A stretch of 64,000 nucleotides of DNA, taken from the NCBI GenBank assembly GCA_029339195.1, contig JAPTJF010000022.1, forward strand, positions 186,001 through 250,000. The letters run 5' to 3'. This DNA comes from Micractinium sp. NFX-FRZ (lineage: Eukaryota > Chlorophyta > Trebouxiophyceae > Chlorellales > Chlorellaceae). Shown here piece after piece: positions 1-11,800 of this stretch (position 1 is the stretch's first letter; each line of letters opens with the position of its first letter). The notes under the pieces are model-generated. The model saw only the letters and a program-made list of their open reading frames with translations, was not told the DNA's origin and ran no database searches. The position numbers were made by a program, and so were the translations under genes.

Positions 1-81
1 GTGCAGCAGCGTCACCGTGCGTGTGCAGGCACCTCCTCACCCCTACCTGCCTGCCTGCCTGGCCGCCACCCCTGCCTGCAG

Positions 82-1996
82 CGCTGCCGACGTGCGCCCC
101 CCCGAGGTGCTGGCTCAGGCGCTGGAGCTGGTGAAGCGGCGGTGGACGGAGGGGTGCGAGTACAAGTGAGGCGGGCGGGGGCGGAGTGGTGCAGGCGATG
201 GATAAGTTGCATTTCGGCGGTGTGGAGGAATCACATTGCGTGGCGGGAATGAACAGCTGGAGGCAGGCGGGCAGCTGCACGAGAGGCTGCTAAGCAGGTG
301 CCAGGAGGAGGGTCATGTTGTGCCGATGTCGAGCCCCTTCCCCCTCGCTGCGCTGCCCCCATCCCCTGCCCACCTGACCTGCCGCCTCCCTGCCTCTTGC
401 CACCCCCCCCCCGCCCCGCGCAGGTATGCGTGCGACCAGCTGAAATCGATCCGGCAGGACCTGACGGTGCAGCACATCCGCAACCGCTTCACTCTGCAGG
501 TGGGCGGGGGCGGGGCTAGGTGTGGGGGCGTTGCGCAGGCCTGCCTGGTGCTGTTTGGTACTGCAGGTGGGTGTGTGTGGGTCTGCCACTGAGAGACGGA
601 GCCCCGTCCCTGCATGCTCAGGTGTTGCCTGCACCTGCTCCCTAAGCCGCCTAAGCCCCTGCTGTGCAACAAGCCACGCCCACACCCACACGCTCACCCA
701 CCCCCTGCTCACCCGCCCCCACGCTGGTCGCCTGACAGGTGTATGAGACACACGGGCGCATTGCCATCGAGGTGAACGACTGGGCAGAGTACCGGCAGTG
801 CCACAGCGTGCTGCAGCAGCTGTATGCGGAGGGCTTGCAGGTGCGGGGGTTGGGGGGACAGGGTGGGGTGAGACGCGGTGTGCCTTGGTGGATGGGGCAG
901 TGGTCAGGAGGTGCAGAGGGCACACCCCTGCGCCGCTGATGCTGCTGCCCACCAACCCTGGGCGCGTGCGTGTGTCGCAGAAGCTGCTTGATGGTTCTCC
1001 TCCAGGCATGTACCCAAGCTGCCCGAGTGCCTGCTTGCCCGCACGCCCACCCATCATCATCCCTTCGTGGCCTGCCTGCAGGGCAAGCAGCGCATGTGTG
1101 CTGCCTGCGCCCTGCCTGGCTTGTTCGCTTGACCAACTGACTGGCTCCCTGTGCGCAACACTCTGCTCCGCCCGGCCTTCCTGCCTGCAGGGCGAGCAGA
1201 ACGAGTTTGCTGCCTACGGCCTGCTCTATGCTGCCGCCAGCGGGCGGGAGGTGCTAGCTCACGAGCTGGGGGATGTGCTGGGCAGCAGCGGCATGGCAGC
1301 AGCAGCAGCGACGGCTAGCAGCGGCAGCAGCGGCGGCAGCGGCGGCAGCAGCAGCACAGCAGCGGGGGCAGCGGGGGCAGCAGCGGGGGGCCCAGGCGCT
1401 GCCTCGGGGCATGCCTCGCTGGCGGGCGACCGGTTTGTGGGGCATGCGCTGGCATCGTGCCGCGCCTACATGGGCGGCGACTTTGTGCGCTTCCTGCGCC
1501 TGTACGCCGGCGCCCCCCGCATGGCCCCTTACCTCATGGACCTCCTGCTGGGCAAGCTGAGGGGCAGAGCATACAGTGAGCTTGCAGGGGGGGGCTGGGA
1601 AGAGTTTGGGGGCAGGGCATGCAGTTCAATGGGGTGGGGAGGGGTTTGCAGTGTGGGTCCGTCCCTGAGATTGCTCAGGAGGATCCCCGCACTTGGCCGT
1701 TTTCTGACTGGCCCGGCCTGCACCCCCCCTCCCCTCGACCCCTGCCCCCCATTTATTCCTCCACCCTTCGTTCAGGCACGGTGCTGGCCGCGTTCCAGCC
1801 CTCAGTGCCCCTGGCTGCCCTGTCCGGCTGGTTTGGCTTTGCCAAGAAGAAGGAGGCGTCGGCCTTCCTGCAGGAGCGAGGGGCGGTGGTGCTGGACGGC
1901 TGCCTAGACATCAAGCAGTCGCGAGCAGCGGCGGCGCGGCTGGCGGCGGCGGCGGCAGCGGAGCAGCAGCAGCAGGAGCAGCTGGCGCGGCGGTGA
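82..1996 (+). CDS. SAC3/GANP-domain protein (LENG8/THP3-like), 3' part
   Basis: This is the C-terminal part of a SAC3/GANP/THP3 family protein. Family members act with TREX-2-like or PCI complexes in mRNA export and splicing. Exons read as 82-165, 424-499, 739-840, 1191-1575 and 1776-1996, with bases 1-81 being the end of an intron. The joined frame contains the family hallmarks [25 protein letters not shown] and [20 protein letters not shown], which is the PCI-like helical core. The fourth exon carries a low-complexity Ala/Ser/Gly insert (1280-1390) absent from plant homologues as I know them. The tail is Ala/Gln-rich and ends at a TGA. The 5' part of the gene lies outside the window. The family call is confident; assignment to the LENG8/SAC3A branch is inferred from motif similarity. 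Confidence 0.87.
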
Positions 1997-2377
1997 TGTA
2001 TGGCGCCTGGGTGCAGCAGAGGTTTGCGTCTGGAGGGATTGCTCAATATTTCATTGCTGTTCCAGTACTTCTCCTGCATGTGGTACGCCAACGTTGTGTG
2101 CACACAAGCCAGAGGGCACAACTGCGGCGCACCAAAGGGCTTGCGTGGTGTTGCATTGTTGTCAGAAATGATGTCTTCCCCACAAAGCAGCTGGCACGCA
2201 CAAGTTACTATCCTGCCTGGCTCAAGCATGCCGGTGGCTGCGGCGATGCCGCCCGGCGGTCGGCCTCTCATGGCACCATCCTCCACCGCCCCGCTGTGCC
2301 ACATGCTGCGCTGCTGCGCCTGCGCCCCCATCTCACGCCGGGAGCCGCTGTGCCTCTCGACTTGGGTTTTGGCTGAC
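1997..2377. other. Intergenic 381 bp between SAC3 and F-box genes
   Basis: This is the 3' flank of the SAC3-like gene and the 5' flank of the F-box gene. I see no TGTAA signal and no supported gene. The F-box frame is open upstream to about 2000, so the F-box protein could begin earlier than the ATG chosen at 2378. Confidence 0.5.
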
Positions 2378-5300
2378 ATGAGGCGCCCGGCAGGAATGGC
2401 TCCCAAAAGCATCGGGCGCTCCAGCGCCATCGCCGCGTCCCCTCCTGTGACTGGCTTTGGTTCTCTCCCGGGTCACCTCCTCGAGCTCATAGTGGGTCTG
2501 TTGCCGGTTTCAAATAGGTAGGGAAGACGCTGGAGGCAGGGAAGGGTACATGGGGTGGGTGGAGGTCTCGGGGCAAGCCCAAGGCACAGGCCGCGGCGCT
2601 TTCGGCAGCGCAACTCTCCGTTTTCACCGCCGTCCCGTGACGGGTTGCAGCAGTTGGCAGGTCGTACGCAGATGCCAGGGGTAGCGCACCGGTGCGCCGC
2701 CGGCGCTCGGGCGGCCGGTTCCGACAGGGAGGCTCCTCCTTGCCTGGCTGCATTGCCATTGGCAGCTGCTGCGCCAGCAGGATTGCATGCCTAATACGGA
2801 CACACCCATAGCTTGTGGTCCCGATCTGGGTCCGCATATCTGTCCCCCTCCTCGCCTGGCTGCACCCTTCATGCCGTGTTGCGCCTCCCTCCCCCAGGGC
2901 CGAGCTGGCGGGCGTGAACCGGCACTGGCGGCAGGCGCTCGTGGGCAGCCTCTCCCTGTGGCACCACACCAAGCTGAACTTGTCGGGGGCGGATGAGGAG
3001 CGGGTGGGGCAGATGCTGGCGTTTGTCAGCTCCCGCGCAAAGGTGGGCTGCTGCCGCTGGGCCGACGTGTGTGTGGAGGGCGGGCACAGGGGCGACACGT
3101 GTCTGGAGGGTTGCTACACCCTGTGGGCTGCGGAGACAGGTGAGGATTGCACATGGCTGGACCCAGTCTTCCGGGTGATTGCATATGCGCCAAGCTTGTG
3201 ACTAAGTGCATCCCGTGTAGGGCAGTCCCTTAGACAGTGCAACCAAGGGCCAGCAGCCGGCCCCGTCGCGGGCTTCCTGCCACCTGGAACCTTGCCTGCC
3301 TGCCCCACCCAGGGGCACCCCGCACCCAGAACGATGCCTGCCTGCCCCTGAACACCCTGTCCTCACTGCAAGTCACTCTGGGCCATTCTACTTGTCCCTG
3401 CAGGGCATCCACGACTTGGAAGTCACAATCGAGGACGAGGAGCAGTGGCCCGACGTGGCCTTCCTGCTGGGCACGCTGCGCCCCGTGCTGCGCCGCTGCT
3501 ACATTGTGGGCACGGACCCCGCGTGCGAGCTGCCCGCCAGCGGGGGAGCCTTCTTCCAGGTGCGGCTTCGGTCAGGGCTGTTTAATGAATGAATGAATGA
3601 ATGGGCTTCGACCAGGGTTTGGGTGGATAGATGGGGCATGTGTGTGTGTGTGTCTCTCTCTCTCGGCGGCCGGATGTGGGAAGCTTTGGTTACAGGCAGG
3701 CAGCATGCTCCAATTATTGGCGCTCCACATGCCGCGTCGCTGTGTCCCGCCCTGCCTCACTCACCTACACCACACACATTTCACTGCCTGCACGACGGAG
3801 GCACTCCCTCAAACCCCCCATCTGCATGCAGAGACCGCAGTGGGCTGACCTCCCATCTGCTCGCCTGCTCCTTCCAACTCCTCACACCCCCCGCCTGCCT
3901 GCAGTGCCTGCGTGGCCTGACCTCCCTTGACCTGGACAACTGCGTGGCCTCCCTGGGGGCGGGGCTGGGGCAGCTGGGGGCGCTGCAGGAGCTGCTGGTG
4001 TCGAGGGACGAGCTGACCTACGAATTCGAGGTGGGAGGGATGTTGTGTCGTGGATTTGTTTGTGTGTGTTATTGGGGCTGTTGTTGTGCTCAGCTGCGGG
4101 CTCGGCAGGAGGTGCTGGTCTCTTGGGGCGAACCGAGGTATGCGGCGTGTGATGGATGCCCAAGGCACAGAGGGAATGGGACACGTGCTGGTTCAGCAGG
4201 GCAGGGTCGAAGACGTGCTGCGACTGTTCCGCGCTCTGTGGTAACAGCGGTTGGCGTCCAGTGTGCAGCGTTCTGCATTCAGCGACCATTGTTCGCCTCA
4301 CGCGCCGCCCGTGTGCAACGCCCCCTCCTCCCCCCTGCCTCAGGTGCCTGCGGCGCTGGGCCGGCTGACGGCGCTCACACGGCTGGAGCTTGTGAGGTGG
4401 GGGCTGGGGGGCGCCTTGGGCTGGGGTGGCGGGGAGGGGGTCGAATGGCGAGGCAGCGCTGGGCCAGGGGATGGCAGAGGGTCGCCGGGTGCACGCATGG
4501 GTGTTCGCACAATGGAGGCACACACGGGCACATGTGCAGATGGATTAGCATGCAGCTTGCAGCGCCCTCTGCCTGGAGACAACTCCCCGCCGGCAGCCGC
4601 CTGCCCCTCCTCCTCCTTTCCCTGCTGCATCCACGCCGGCGTGCTGTGCCGCTTCTCCACCTGCACGCTTGCTGAGATTAGGCAGGCGCCGCACGGGCAG
4701 CGTGACCACCCGTTCCTCTTTCCGCGCTCCATCCTGCTATGGACACTCCCACGCCGCTGCCCCGCTCCCCTGCCCGCCCGCAGGTGCTGCACGGGCAGCC
4801 TGCCTGTTGAGCTGCGCCAGCTCACCCGCCTGCGCCTGCTCAACCTGGAGGGGAGCGACCTGTACGAATCGGTCAGCAGCCTGAGGTGGGCTGGGCTGGT
4901 GGGGTTGGGTGGTGGTGTGTGGGTGTGGGGCTCGGGTGTTGCGGACATGAGATGGGCCAGCCTCTAAGGCGACCTGTACCACTCGGTCAGCAGCCTCAGG
5001 TGGTTTTATAATGAGGTGGTTTTATGATTAAGTGGTTTTATGATGAGGGGGGATGCGGGGTGGGGGTGTGAGGGGGGCACTGTACAGAGGAGGCGGGTGG
5101 GTGGGTGGGTGGATGGGTGGGAGAGATGGTGAAGCTGCCCTCAACAATGCCCCCACCAGCTCTGATTGCCCTTCTTCCTCCATACACACCACCCCCTGCT
5201 CTGCAGCGAGGTGCTGGGCCGCCTGCTGCTGCTGGAGGAGCTGGACCTGGGGGGTTGCAACCTGCCAGGTGGGGTGGGTGCGGGGATACAGCTCAGGGGT

Positions 5301-7887
5301 ACACACGGCAGCATGTGCAGCCTGGTGAGGGGATTGGCTCAGGGGCACACGGTAGCATGTGCAGCCTGGTGCGGGGAACAGCTGTGAAGCAGGCGGCAGC
5401 ATGTGCAGGCTGGGCACACGTCAGTGAGGGGCAATGCAGCCGTGACAGCAGCCTGCCTGCGACACCGGCGTCCCCCCCCCACCGACCCATCGCCCGCCTC
5501 CCCACTGCCTTGCCCCACCCCTCCCCGCAGACGTGCCCTCCTCCCTGTCCGCCCTCACCACCCTCACCACCCTGTCCCTGGACAACGCGTTTGCCTCCCA
5601 GTCGTGGGGGGCGGCCACGTGGGATGCCAAGCTGGCGTGCCTGGGGTGGGTGATGTGGCGTGCTGCTGACGTGGCAATGCCGTGCTCCCCGGCCAATGCT
5701 GCTCGGCAGGGCAGGCCATCTCAGCAGCAGCTGCTCCTGCCACCCCGTCGCCCCGCCCGCCACCTGTCCACAACTGCCTTCAAATACCAGACTTGGATTG
5801 GTCTGTTACTAAAAAATGTGTGTTACCTCCTCGCCACCTCCCTGGTGCCACAGCCCGCTGAAGCAGCTGCTGTACCTGGAGCTGGCAGAGAACGAGCTGT
5901 CAGCCATCCCTGCCTCGGTGGCGGGCCTGCGCTCTCTGGAGACGGTGAGGCGGCGGCAGGGCGGCGGGCAGGCTGGTAGCGGCAGGGGGGCGGGCAGGCT
6001 GGTGGCGGCAGGCTGGTTGTTGCAGGCCTGGCAGGGGAGCGGCATTGCAATAGCCTGGCATTTCAGATGGCGGGGAGGCGCAGCATGGGACGGCGCATGC
6101 GCACAAAGCATCATCATCCCATATTTGTGCTGAGCATGCTTGGCCCTGGGCATGCTTTACACGCTCAGCCTCCCTGGTCCATCTTCGTTGTTCCCCCCTC
6201 TGAGTGCAGCTCAAGCTGGGCCTGAACCCCCTGACCGAGGAGGGCATTGTGCAGGGGCCCTACCTCGAGTCGCTGCTGCACCTGGACCTGCGGGGGGCGA
6301 GCTGCACGACGCTGCCGCAGGTAGGGGCTTCTTTCTTCCTTGAACTTTTGTTTGTCGGGTGGATTGCCTGCTTGCGCTTCTGTGGGTTGTGCTTCCTGCC
6401 TGGATTCGTGGCGACGCTACCGCAAATACCCCGCTGCCACTGCCGGAGCAAGCCTGGCGTGGCGTGTGGGCTGAGGCGGACGCATTCGCGGCGTCAGCCG
6501 CTGTATCTTGCTTGGTGGGCCGGCCCTGGTAGCAGCATTCACGCGCGCCTGCCCACACTCCTGCTGCCCCCACTTCCGTGGCTCTCTTTCCCTGCAGCAC
6601 CTCACACGTGCGCAGAACCTGCAGTTCCTGGGCCTCTCCTGCTGCCACGAGCTGGCGCTGGACAGGTGGGTGGGGGCGGGGTTTACCGTTGTAAGGTTAC
6701 ACCATGCAGCGGGCCGGAAGCTTGGGTGTTGTTGGTGGGTGAGGACAGCACCGTTGCCCGGGGGGATGGGGCCTGTGCGCCTGCCTTTCAGTGGTATTTT
6801 GCCCCGCGGGGTGGTCTGGGCACAGCATGCCGAGCCCGGCTGGTCGGCTGTCTCGTCTCCGCGGGCCCTCTGGCCCATGCATGCACACGCCGCCCCTCCA
6901 CGCATGAGGTCCACAGCGCGCTCCGCCCACCACGCGTGACCATGCCCACGTGTGTATCGGCACCCACAAGGCATCCCGCCCCCCTGCCTGCGTGCGTGCC
7001 TCCCCGTCTCCCCCCTCCCCTGCAGGGCGCTGGCGGAGGGCGTGATTGGGCGGCTGGAGGATCTGACCACGCTCACGCTGTGCGGGCAGATGATGCAGAC
7101 GGTGGACAGCGCGCGCATGATGCTGACGCTGGGGCGCATGCTGCCCGCCCTGGAGATCATCAGCCACGGGGAGGAGGAGGATGAGGAGGATGACAGCTCT
7201 GATGAAGAGGAGGAAGAGGGTGAGCGTGAGGATGAGGGTGTGGGAGGGGCAGGATAGGAGGGTCGGAAGCAGGGGTGCCAAGGGGTGTGAGTGGGAGTGG
7301 GACTCGCTGGGCGACATATGTTTGTATCTGTGCTGAAGCAGGATATACAGCTGTTGCTTTTAGTTGCTCTTTTAGTGAGTGAGCGCGCCCGCCGCTCTCC
7401 TCCTGCTCTCACCTCCCCCCACACACCCGCCTGCCGTGCCCTCCAGCCAACCCACCGCGCCTGCCCCATCTCACCCCTGCCTCTCGCAGATGAGAGCGAG
7501 TATGAAACTGACGAGGAGGACGATGATGAGGAGGATGGGGAAGGGGAATGGGTGGAGGACAGCGGCGGCGAGGAGGGCGGGGCGGAGACGGCCAGCGAGG
7601 GCGGAGACAGCGACGCCAGCAGCCTGCACGACTGGCTGCCCGGCGGGGCGGGAGCCGGCCTCGGCAGCACCGCTGGCGGCGGCGGCGGCGGGGCATATGG
7701 AGGCCTGTACCACAACCACCCAGATATGTGGTTCCGTGGAGAGGATGGCGGGCTCTATGCCTTTGGAGGGGCAGGTGTTGGAGAGCACGACCCGCTTGCA
7801 GATGGAGGGCTGCTGCCGTACCCGCCGCAAAGCGGCAGCAGCGGCAGCGGCGGTGGCGCCTACGGATACCCTGGGTATTACGGGTGA
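2378..7887 (+). CDS. F-box/leucine-rich-repeat protein with acidic and Gly/Tyr-rich tail
   Basis: Predicted 586-residue substrate adaptor of an SCF-type E3 ligase. Exons: 2378-2517, 2898-3042, 3404-3559, 3905-4030, 4344-4396, 4784-4885, 5207-5268, 5531-5645, 5854-5944, 6210-6320, 6598-6665, 7026-7219 and 7490-7887; all phases agree. An F-box-like helix (LPGHLLELIVGLL) ends exon 1 and continues in exon 2 with VNRHWRQALVG, so an intron splits the F-box. Exons 4-12 hold about eight LRRs, for example LTSLDLDNC, LTRLELV, LLEELDLGGCNL, LLYLELAENELSAIP and LLHLDLRGAS. After them come a run of Glu/Asp (about residues 440-480) and a Gly/Tyr-rich tail. The ATG at 2378 was chosen for closeness to the F-box; 2396 is an alternative. 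No specific target can be read from the sequence. Confidence 0.82.
3640..3664. repeat. (GT)n(CT)n microsatellite in intron
   Basis: A short TG run followed by a TC run lies inside an intron of the F-box/LRR gene. It sits just after a (GAAT)n run near 3585-3602. Confidence 0.8.
4965..5050 (+). repeat. Intronic copy of an exon end plus a triple GTGGTTTTAT repeat
   Basis: Bases 4965-5000 closely repeat the last part of the preceding exon (about 4853-4887), including its AG|GT splice donor. Three copies of a roughly 16-bp GTGGTTTTAT unit follow. It looks like a small tandem duplication that carried an exon edge into the intron. Confidence 0.75.
5290..5425. repeat. Intronic ~50-bp tandem repeat, three copies
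   Basis: Three imperfect copies of a unit containing GGCAGCATGTGCAGCCTGG lie in an intron of the F-box/LRR gene. No coding role is apparent. Confidence 0.75.
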
Positions 7888-8266
7888 CGAGGCGCGCTGC
7901 AGCGTGCGGAGGTGCCAGCTGGACGGCACGTTGATGTACGCCGCACCCCGCCCGCTGCCACACCTCCTTGTCTTTTAGTTCCACACGATACTGTCCCCCC
8001 ATGTTCATCCACCCCGCTCTTGTTGTTCTCTTGTCCGCCGCCTATCCACCCCTCCATGACACACACCTGACATAATGCTGTTGCGCTTCCTGCCGCCCCC
8101 TCCATGACACATGCTCAGCACTGCCATGCCCGCCTGCCCTGCGGCTGAGGCCTGCTCACCCCCCTTCTTAGCTGCATCCTGCCGCTGATGACAGTCGTCC
8201 ATTTGTCTGCTCTGCACACGTTGACATGCATACCACAGCACAGCGCACTGCATAGAACCCTCACCA

Positions 8267-8271
8267 TGTAA
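8267..8271 (+). terminator. Putative polyadenylation signal TGTAA (F-box/LRR gene)
   Basis: TGTAA, the usual green-algal signal, lies about 380 bp after the stop codon of the F-box/LRR gene. Confidence 0.5.
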
Positions 8272-8517
8272 ACCGCATTCAGGCTGGAAAGCAATTAAAT
8301 ATAGGTGGGCATGCTTTTAGGGGTAGGAGCCGAGCTGCAGTGCCGCTGTGCTCAGCAGGACCCACGTGGGCGGCACGGCCGTTCCCTGCAGACCCTTTCC
8401 GTGCCTCTGTGCAGGCAGCAAAGTGCCAGTGCCGGCAGACACCGTTGCAGCACGAGTGCCAGGAGCATGCACGTCTGCACGTCCACACGTCTCCTGTGCC
8501 AGTCGCTGACGGGGTGT

Positions 8518-8522
8518 TTACA
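8518..8522 (-). terminator. Putative polyadenylation signal TGTAA (SirB1-like gene)
   Basis: TTACA on the plus strand reads TGTAA on the minus strand, about 360 bp after the stop of the SirB1-like gene. Confidence 0.4.
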
Positions 8523-8883
8523 GGCGGGCGGGACGCAGGGCGGACCCAGCAGTTGGGCCCGGCGTCCGAATGAAATTGCGTGGTGGGTTCAAAGGGCACA
8601 GCAGAGACTGTACAGCAGAGGTATCGTACATGCATACATACAGGGGAGCAGGGGCAGCGTACAACATGGGGGTCTGTACAACCATAAGCTTGGCTGGCTG
8701 GGTATGTGTCTAGTCTAGTCTGGTCAATGGGCTGGAAAACATGGCTGCCAATATGTGCACACGTCAATGGATCTGGATCAATGTCATAGCTGGAAGCTTC
8801 AATCATCCTTGGTTGGTGGCGTGAGGCCGCAGCAGCCCGGCGCTCCCGGGCAGGCGGCAGCATTGCCTGCACCTGCCTCCCAC

Positions 8884-11800
8884 TCAGCGCTGCCCCAGCT
8901 GCCGCAGCAGCGCCTGCACCTTTTGCACGTCCTCCGACCCCGGCGGGGCTCGCGCCACAAACTCGCTCAACACCTCCACACACTCTGTGGAGGGCGGGGT
9001 GGGGGATGGGTGGAGATGCAGGATCACGGGCGCGTGGCATGCCATATGGTGTGGCTTGTCATATGTGTGGCATGTTGCTTGTGTAGCCAGGAGGCAAGCA
9101 CACTAGCCGCCACCTCTGCCCTTCCCGGGCTGCATGCGACCACACCAACCCCGCAGCAAGGGCCACCCCCCCGCCCACCTGGTATGCGTTTGAGGTAGTA
9201 GAGGTAGACCCCCGAGTCGCGCAGCTCTTGCAGGTCGTCGGGGCGGGTGGCGCGCAGGTAGCAGGAGATGGCGTACGCCTGCCCATAGTCCTTGCGCAGG
9301 TTGTAGATCTGCGGGGTGGGTGCACGAAAGCCACAGGGTAGCTTTGGGGGGGAGTGCGTCTTTGCCACAGCGCAGGCAGCAGGCAGCAGGAGATGGCGCG
9401 CGCCTGCCTGGAGTCCCTCAGCAGGTTGTAGATTCTGCAGAACGTGTGTGACAAGCACAGGGCTAAGTGGCATAACGGGGCACCGTTTGTCCCGTAGCGC
9501 AGGTCGCAGGAGATGGCAGACACATGGCTGGTGCGCCTGGTCAGGTTGTCTGCAGTGGACTGCGCCAGGCATAGCGGGTGTGGCTCTTCCCCTAGCACAG
9601 GTCGCAGATCGTGGCACATGCCTGGCTTAGTCTCATGTCGCAGAGCACGGCACATGCCTGGCTGTAGTCCAGCCACCACACTCACAGGCCCCCAGCCTCA
9701 CCCAGGCACCTGCTTGAGGTTGTTGAGCATTCGCATGAGGAAGAGGCGGGGGGGCAGGGGGTGCTTGCCCGAGATGAATGCCGGGTCCAGCTGCATGGGG
9801 CGCTGGTAGATGCGGGTCAGCGTCTCCTCCGCGTCTTGCAGGAACGAAATGGAGCCGCCTGCACGGCAGAGAACAGAGGGAGCGGAGGGCGGGGGCGGGG
9901 CAGTGGGGAGGTGCATGCAGGTTGCAGTGGCCTGCCCCATCCCGCAGGGGAATGCAATGCGCGCAGCAGATCGGGGGGATGGGGAAGGAGATAGGTGGGA
10001 TAGGAGGGCTGCTGCAGGGGCAGGGGTATATTGATATGTGGTGTGTGGGTGGGGACCGTGACCCTCAACGGGCCGACGGAGCTCGCTTGCACCCCCACGG
10101 GAGCTCAGGCTTATTAACTGTGATAAACGAAGGCACCCTGCCCACCCACCCTCAAACGCGTCCACGAGAAACTCCATGTCCGGGGAGGCGGGCGCCACAA
10201 AGAAGTGGCCGGGGATGTTGACGCCCACCTGCTCAGGGCGAGGGCGGGAACAGAGGGCAGGCACGAGGGTGGGCAGGGGGGCAGGGGGGTCAGCGGGCAG
10301 CGGCGGGCAGCGGCAGCTGACTACACTACAAGTGTCTGTTGATTCCGTTGCGTACGTGTGGTGCCTCCACGACTCCCAGCTCTGCTTCAGTCCGCCCCAG
10401 CCGGCACAGAGTCTCTTGAGCAGGCAGACAGTGAGGCACTCACCATGAGCAGGCCTAGCCGCTCAGCCACCTGCAGGAAAGGTGAGAGGGGACCGGGTGG
10501 GCTAAACTTGTGGAATGGTCGAGAGACAACACTTGGGTGGGGCAGGCCGTGTGGGACGTGGGGACTTGGATACCCTACGTCGCCCCCTCCCCCGCTCCGC
10601 CCCACCGCCCAATCCCCTGCACATGACCACGAGCAAGGTAAACAGGCATGCCCAGGCGGCGTGCAGTGCAGCACAGGCCAGCTGCTCGACCAGCACAGAG
10701 CCCCACCCCCCACCCTCCTGCCCGCATCGACGCCTCCTGCCCCCTCGTCCTCCGCCTCACCCGACCAGCACGTGCCTGCACCAGGGCGCAGCCCACTGAC
10801 CAGTACGAGAGCCCGCCCCGCCATCATCATACATGCATAGACGCCCAACCCCCTGCCCCGCCTGCCCGCCCGCCCCATCTGCATGCACGCCCCGGTGCCC
10901 TGCCCTCCCCACCCCCCCCGGCCCGCCCCACCTGCATGTACACCAGCCCCAGGCTGATGGGTATCCCCAGGCGGTGCTGCAGCACGGCGTTGATGCAGGA
11001 GTTGTCGGGGTCGTAGTAATCCTGCGGCACACGGGGGGCGGGGCGGGGAAGCCGTCAGCAGTGAGAAGGTGAGGTACAACGGGTGGAGGTTGTCTGGGTC
11101 GTAGTAACCCTGCGGCACACGGGGGGCGGGAGTGGGAGTTGGCCAGCGCGGGCCAGGGGAAAGAACTTCAAGAACACAAAAGGACAAAGGAAACAATGAA
11201 CAGATGGCAACCGAGAGGATGCCTCTGCTGTGCCCCGCGACAGCTTAACAATGTGAGCAGCGCGGTGCTAGTGCGCCCAGGCAGCGCCTAGCGCCAGTAG
11301 CGACCGCACTCCCCTCCCTCCTGCCCACCCCCACCCACCCACCTCTGTGTTCCCCCGGAACCCCCGGTCCTGGTACAGGTGATGGCTGATGGTCTGCAGC
11401 ATTTTGAGGGGGTACGCCTGACCCGGCATGCGCCCCTCAACCTGCGGGGGCGGGGCGGGGCAGGGTGGAGTGGGCAGGACATTGGCAGGCAGGCCAGCAA
11501 AGCAAGCAGGGGTTGGCGGGCACAGCGGGGCAGCAGCCCCCGCCAAATGCAATGTCGAGCTTCGCTGCAGGTGCCCCCGCGCCCCCTAGCAAAGCTGCCA
11601 GCTTTTCCAGGGTCTGTGCCCCACCACTGCACCGCCAAGCCATCCTGGTGTCCCGCCACCTTGATGCTGCCCAGCCTAAGCTGCACCGACTTATCCCGCC
11701 CCCATGCTGCCCTGCCATCCGGCCCCCACGTGTGCAAATTGAGTACATGACGTCTCACGCCCCTGCAAGCCCAGAGGGTAAACCCTACTTATAAGGCACA

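Larger units (their letters stand above)
7888..8883. other. Convergent 3' flanks, no gene seen
   Basis: This stretch of about 1 kb separates the stop codons of two converging genes. It holds a candidate polyadenylation signal for each strand and no ORF that I can support. Confidence 0.6.

Noticed and set aside
1280..1390. Ala/Ser/Gly-coding GCA repeat as an intron or assembly error
   Set aside because: It stays in frame within the SAC3-like exon and has the same composition as other low-complexity inserts in this genome.
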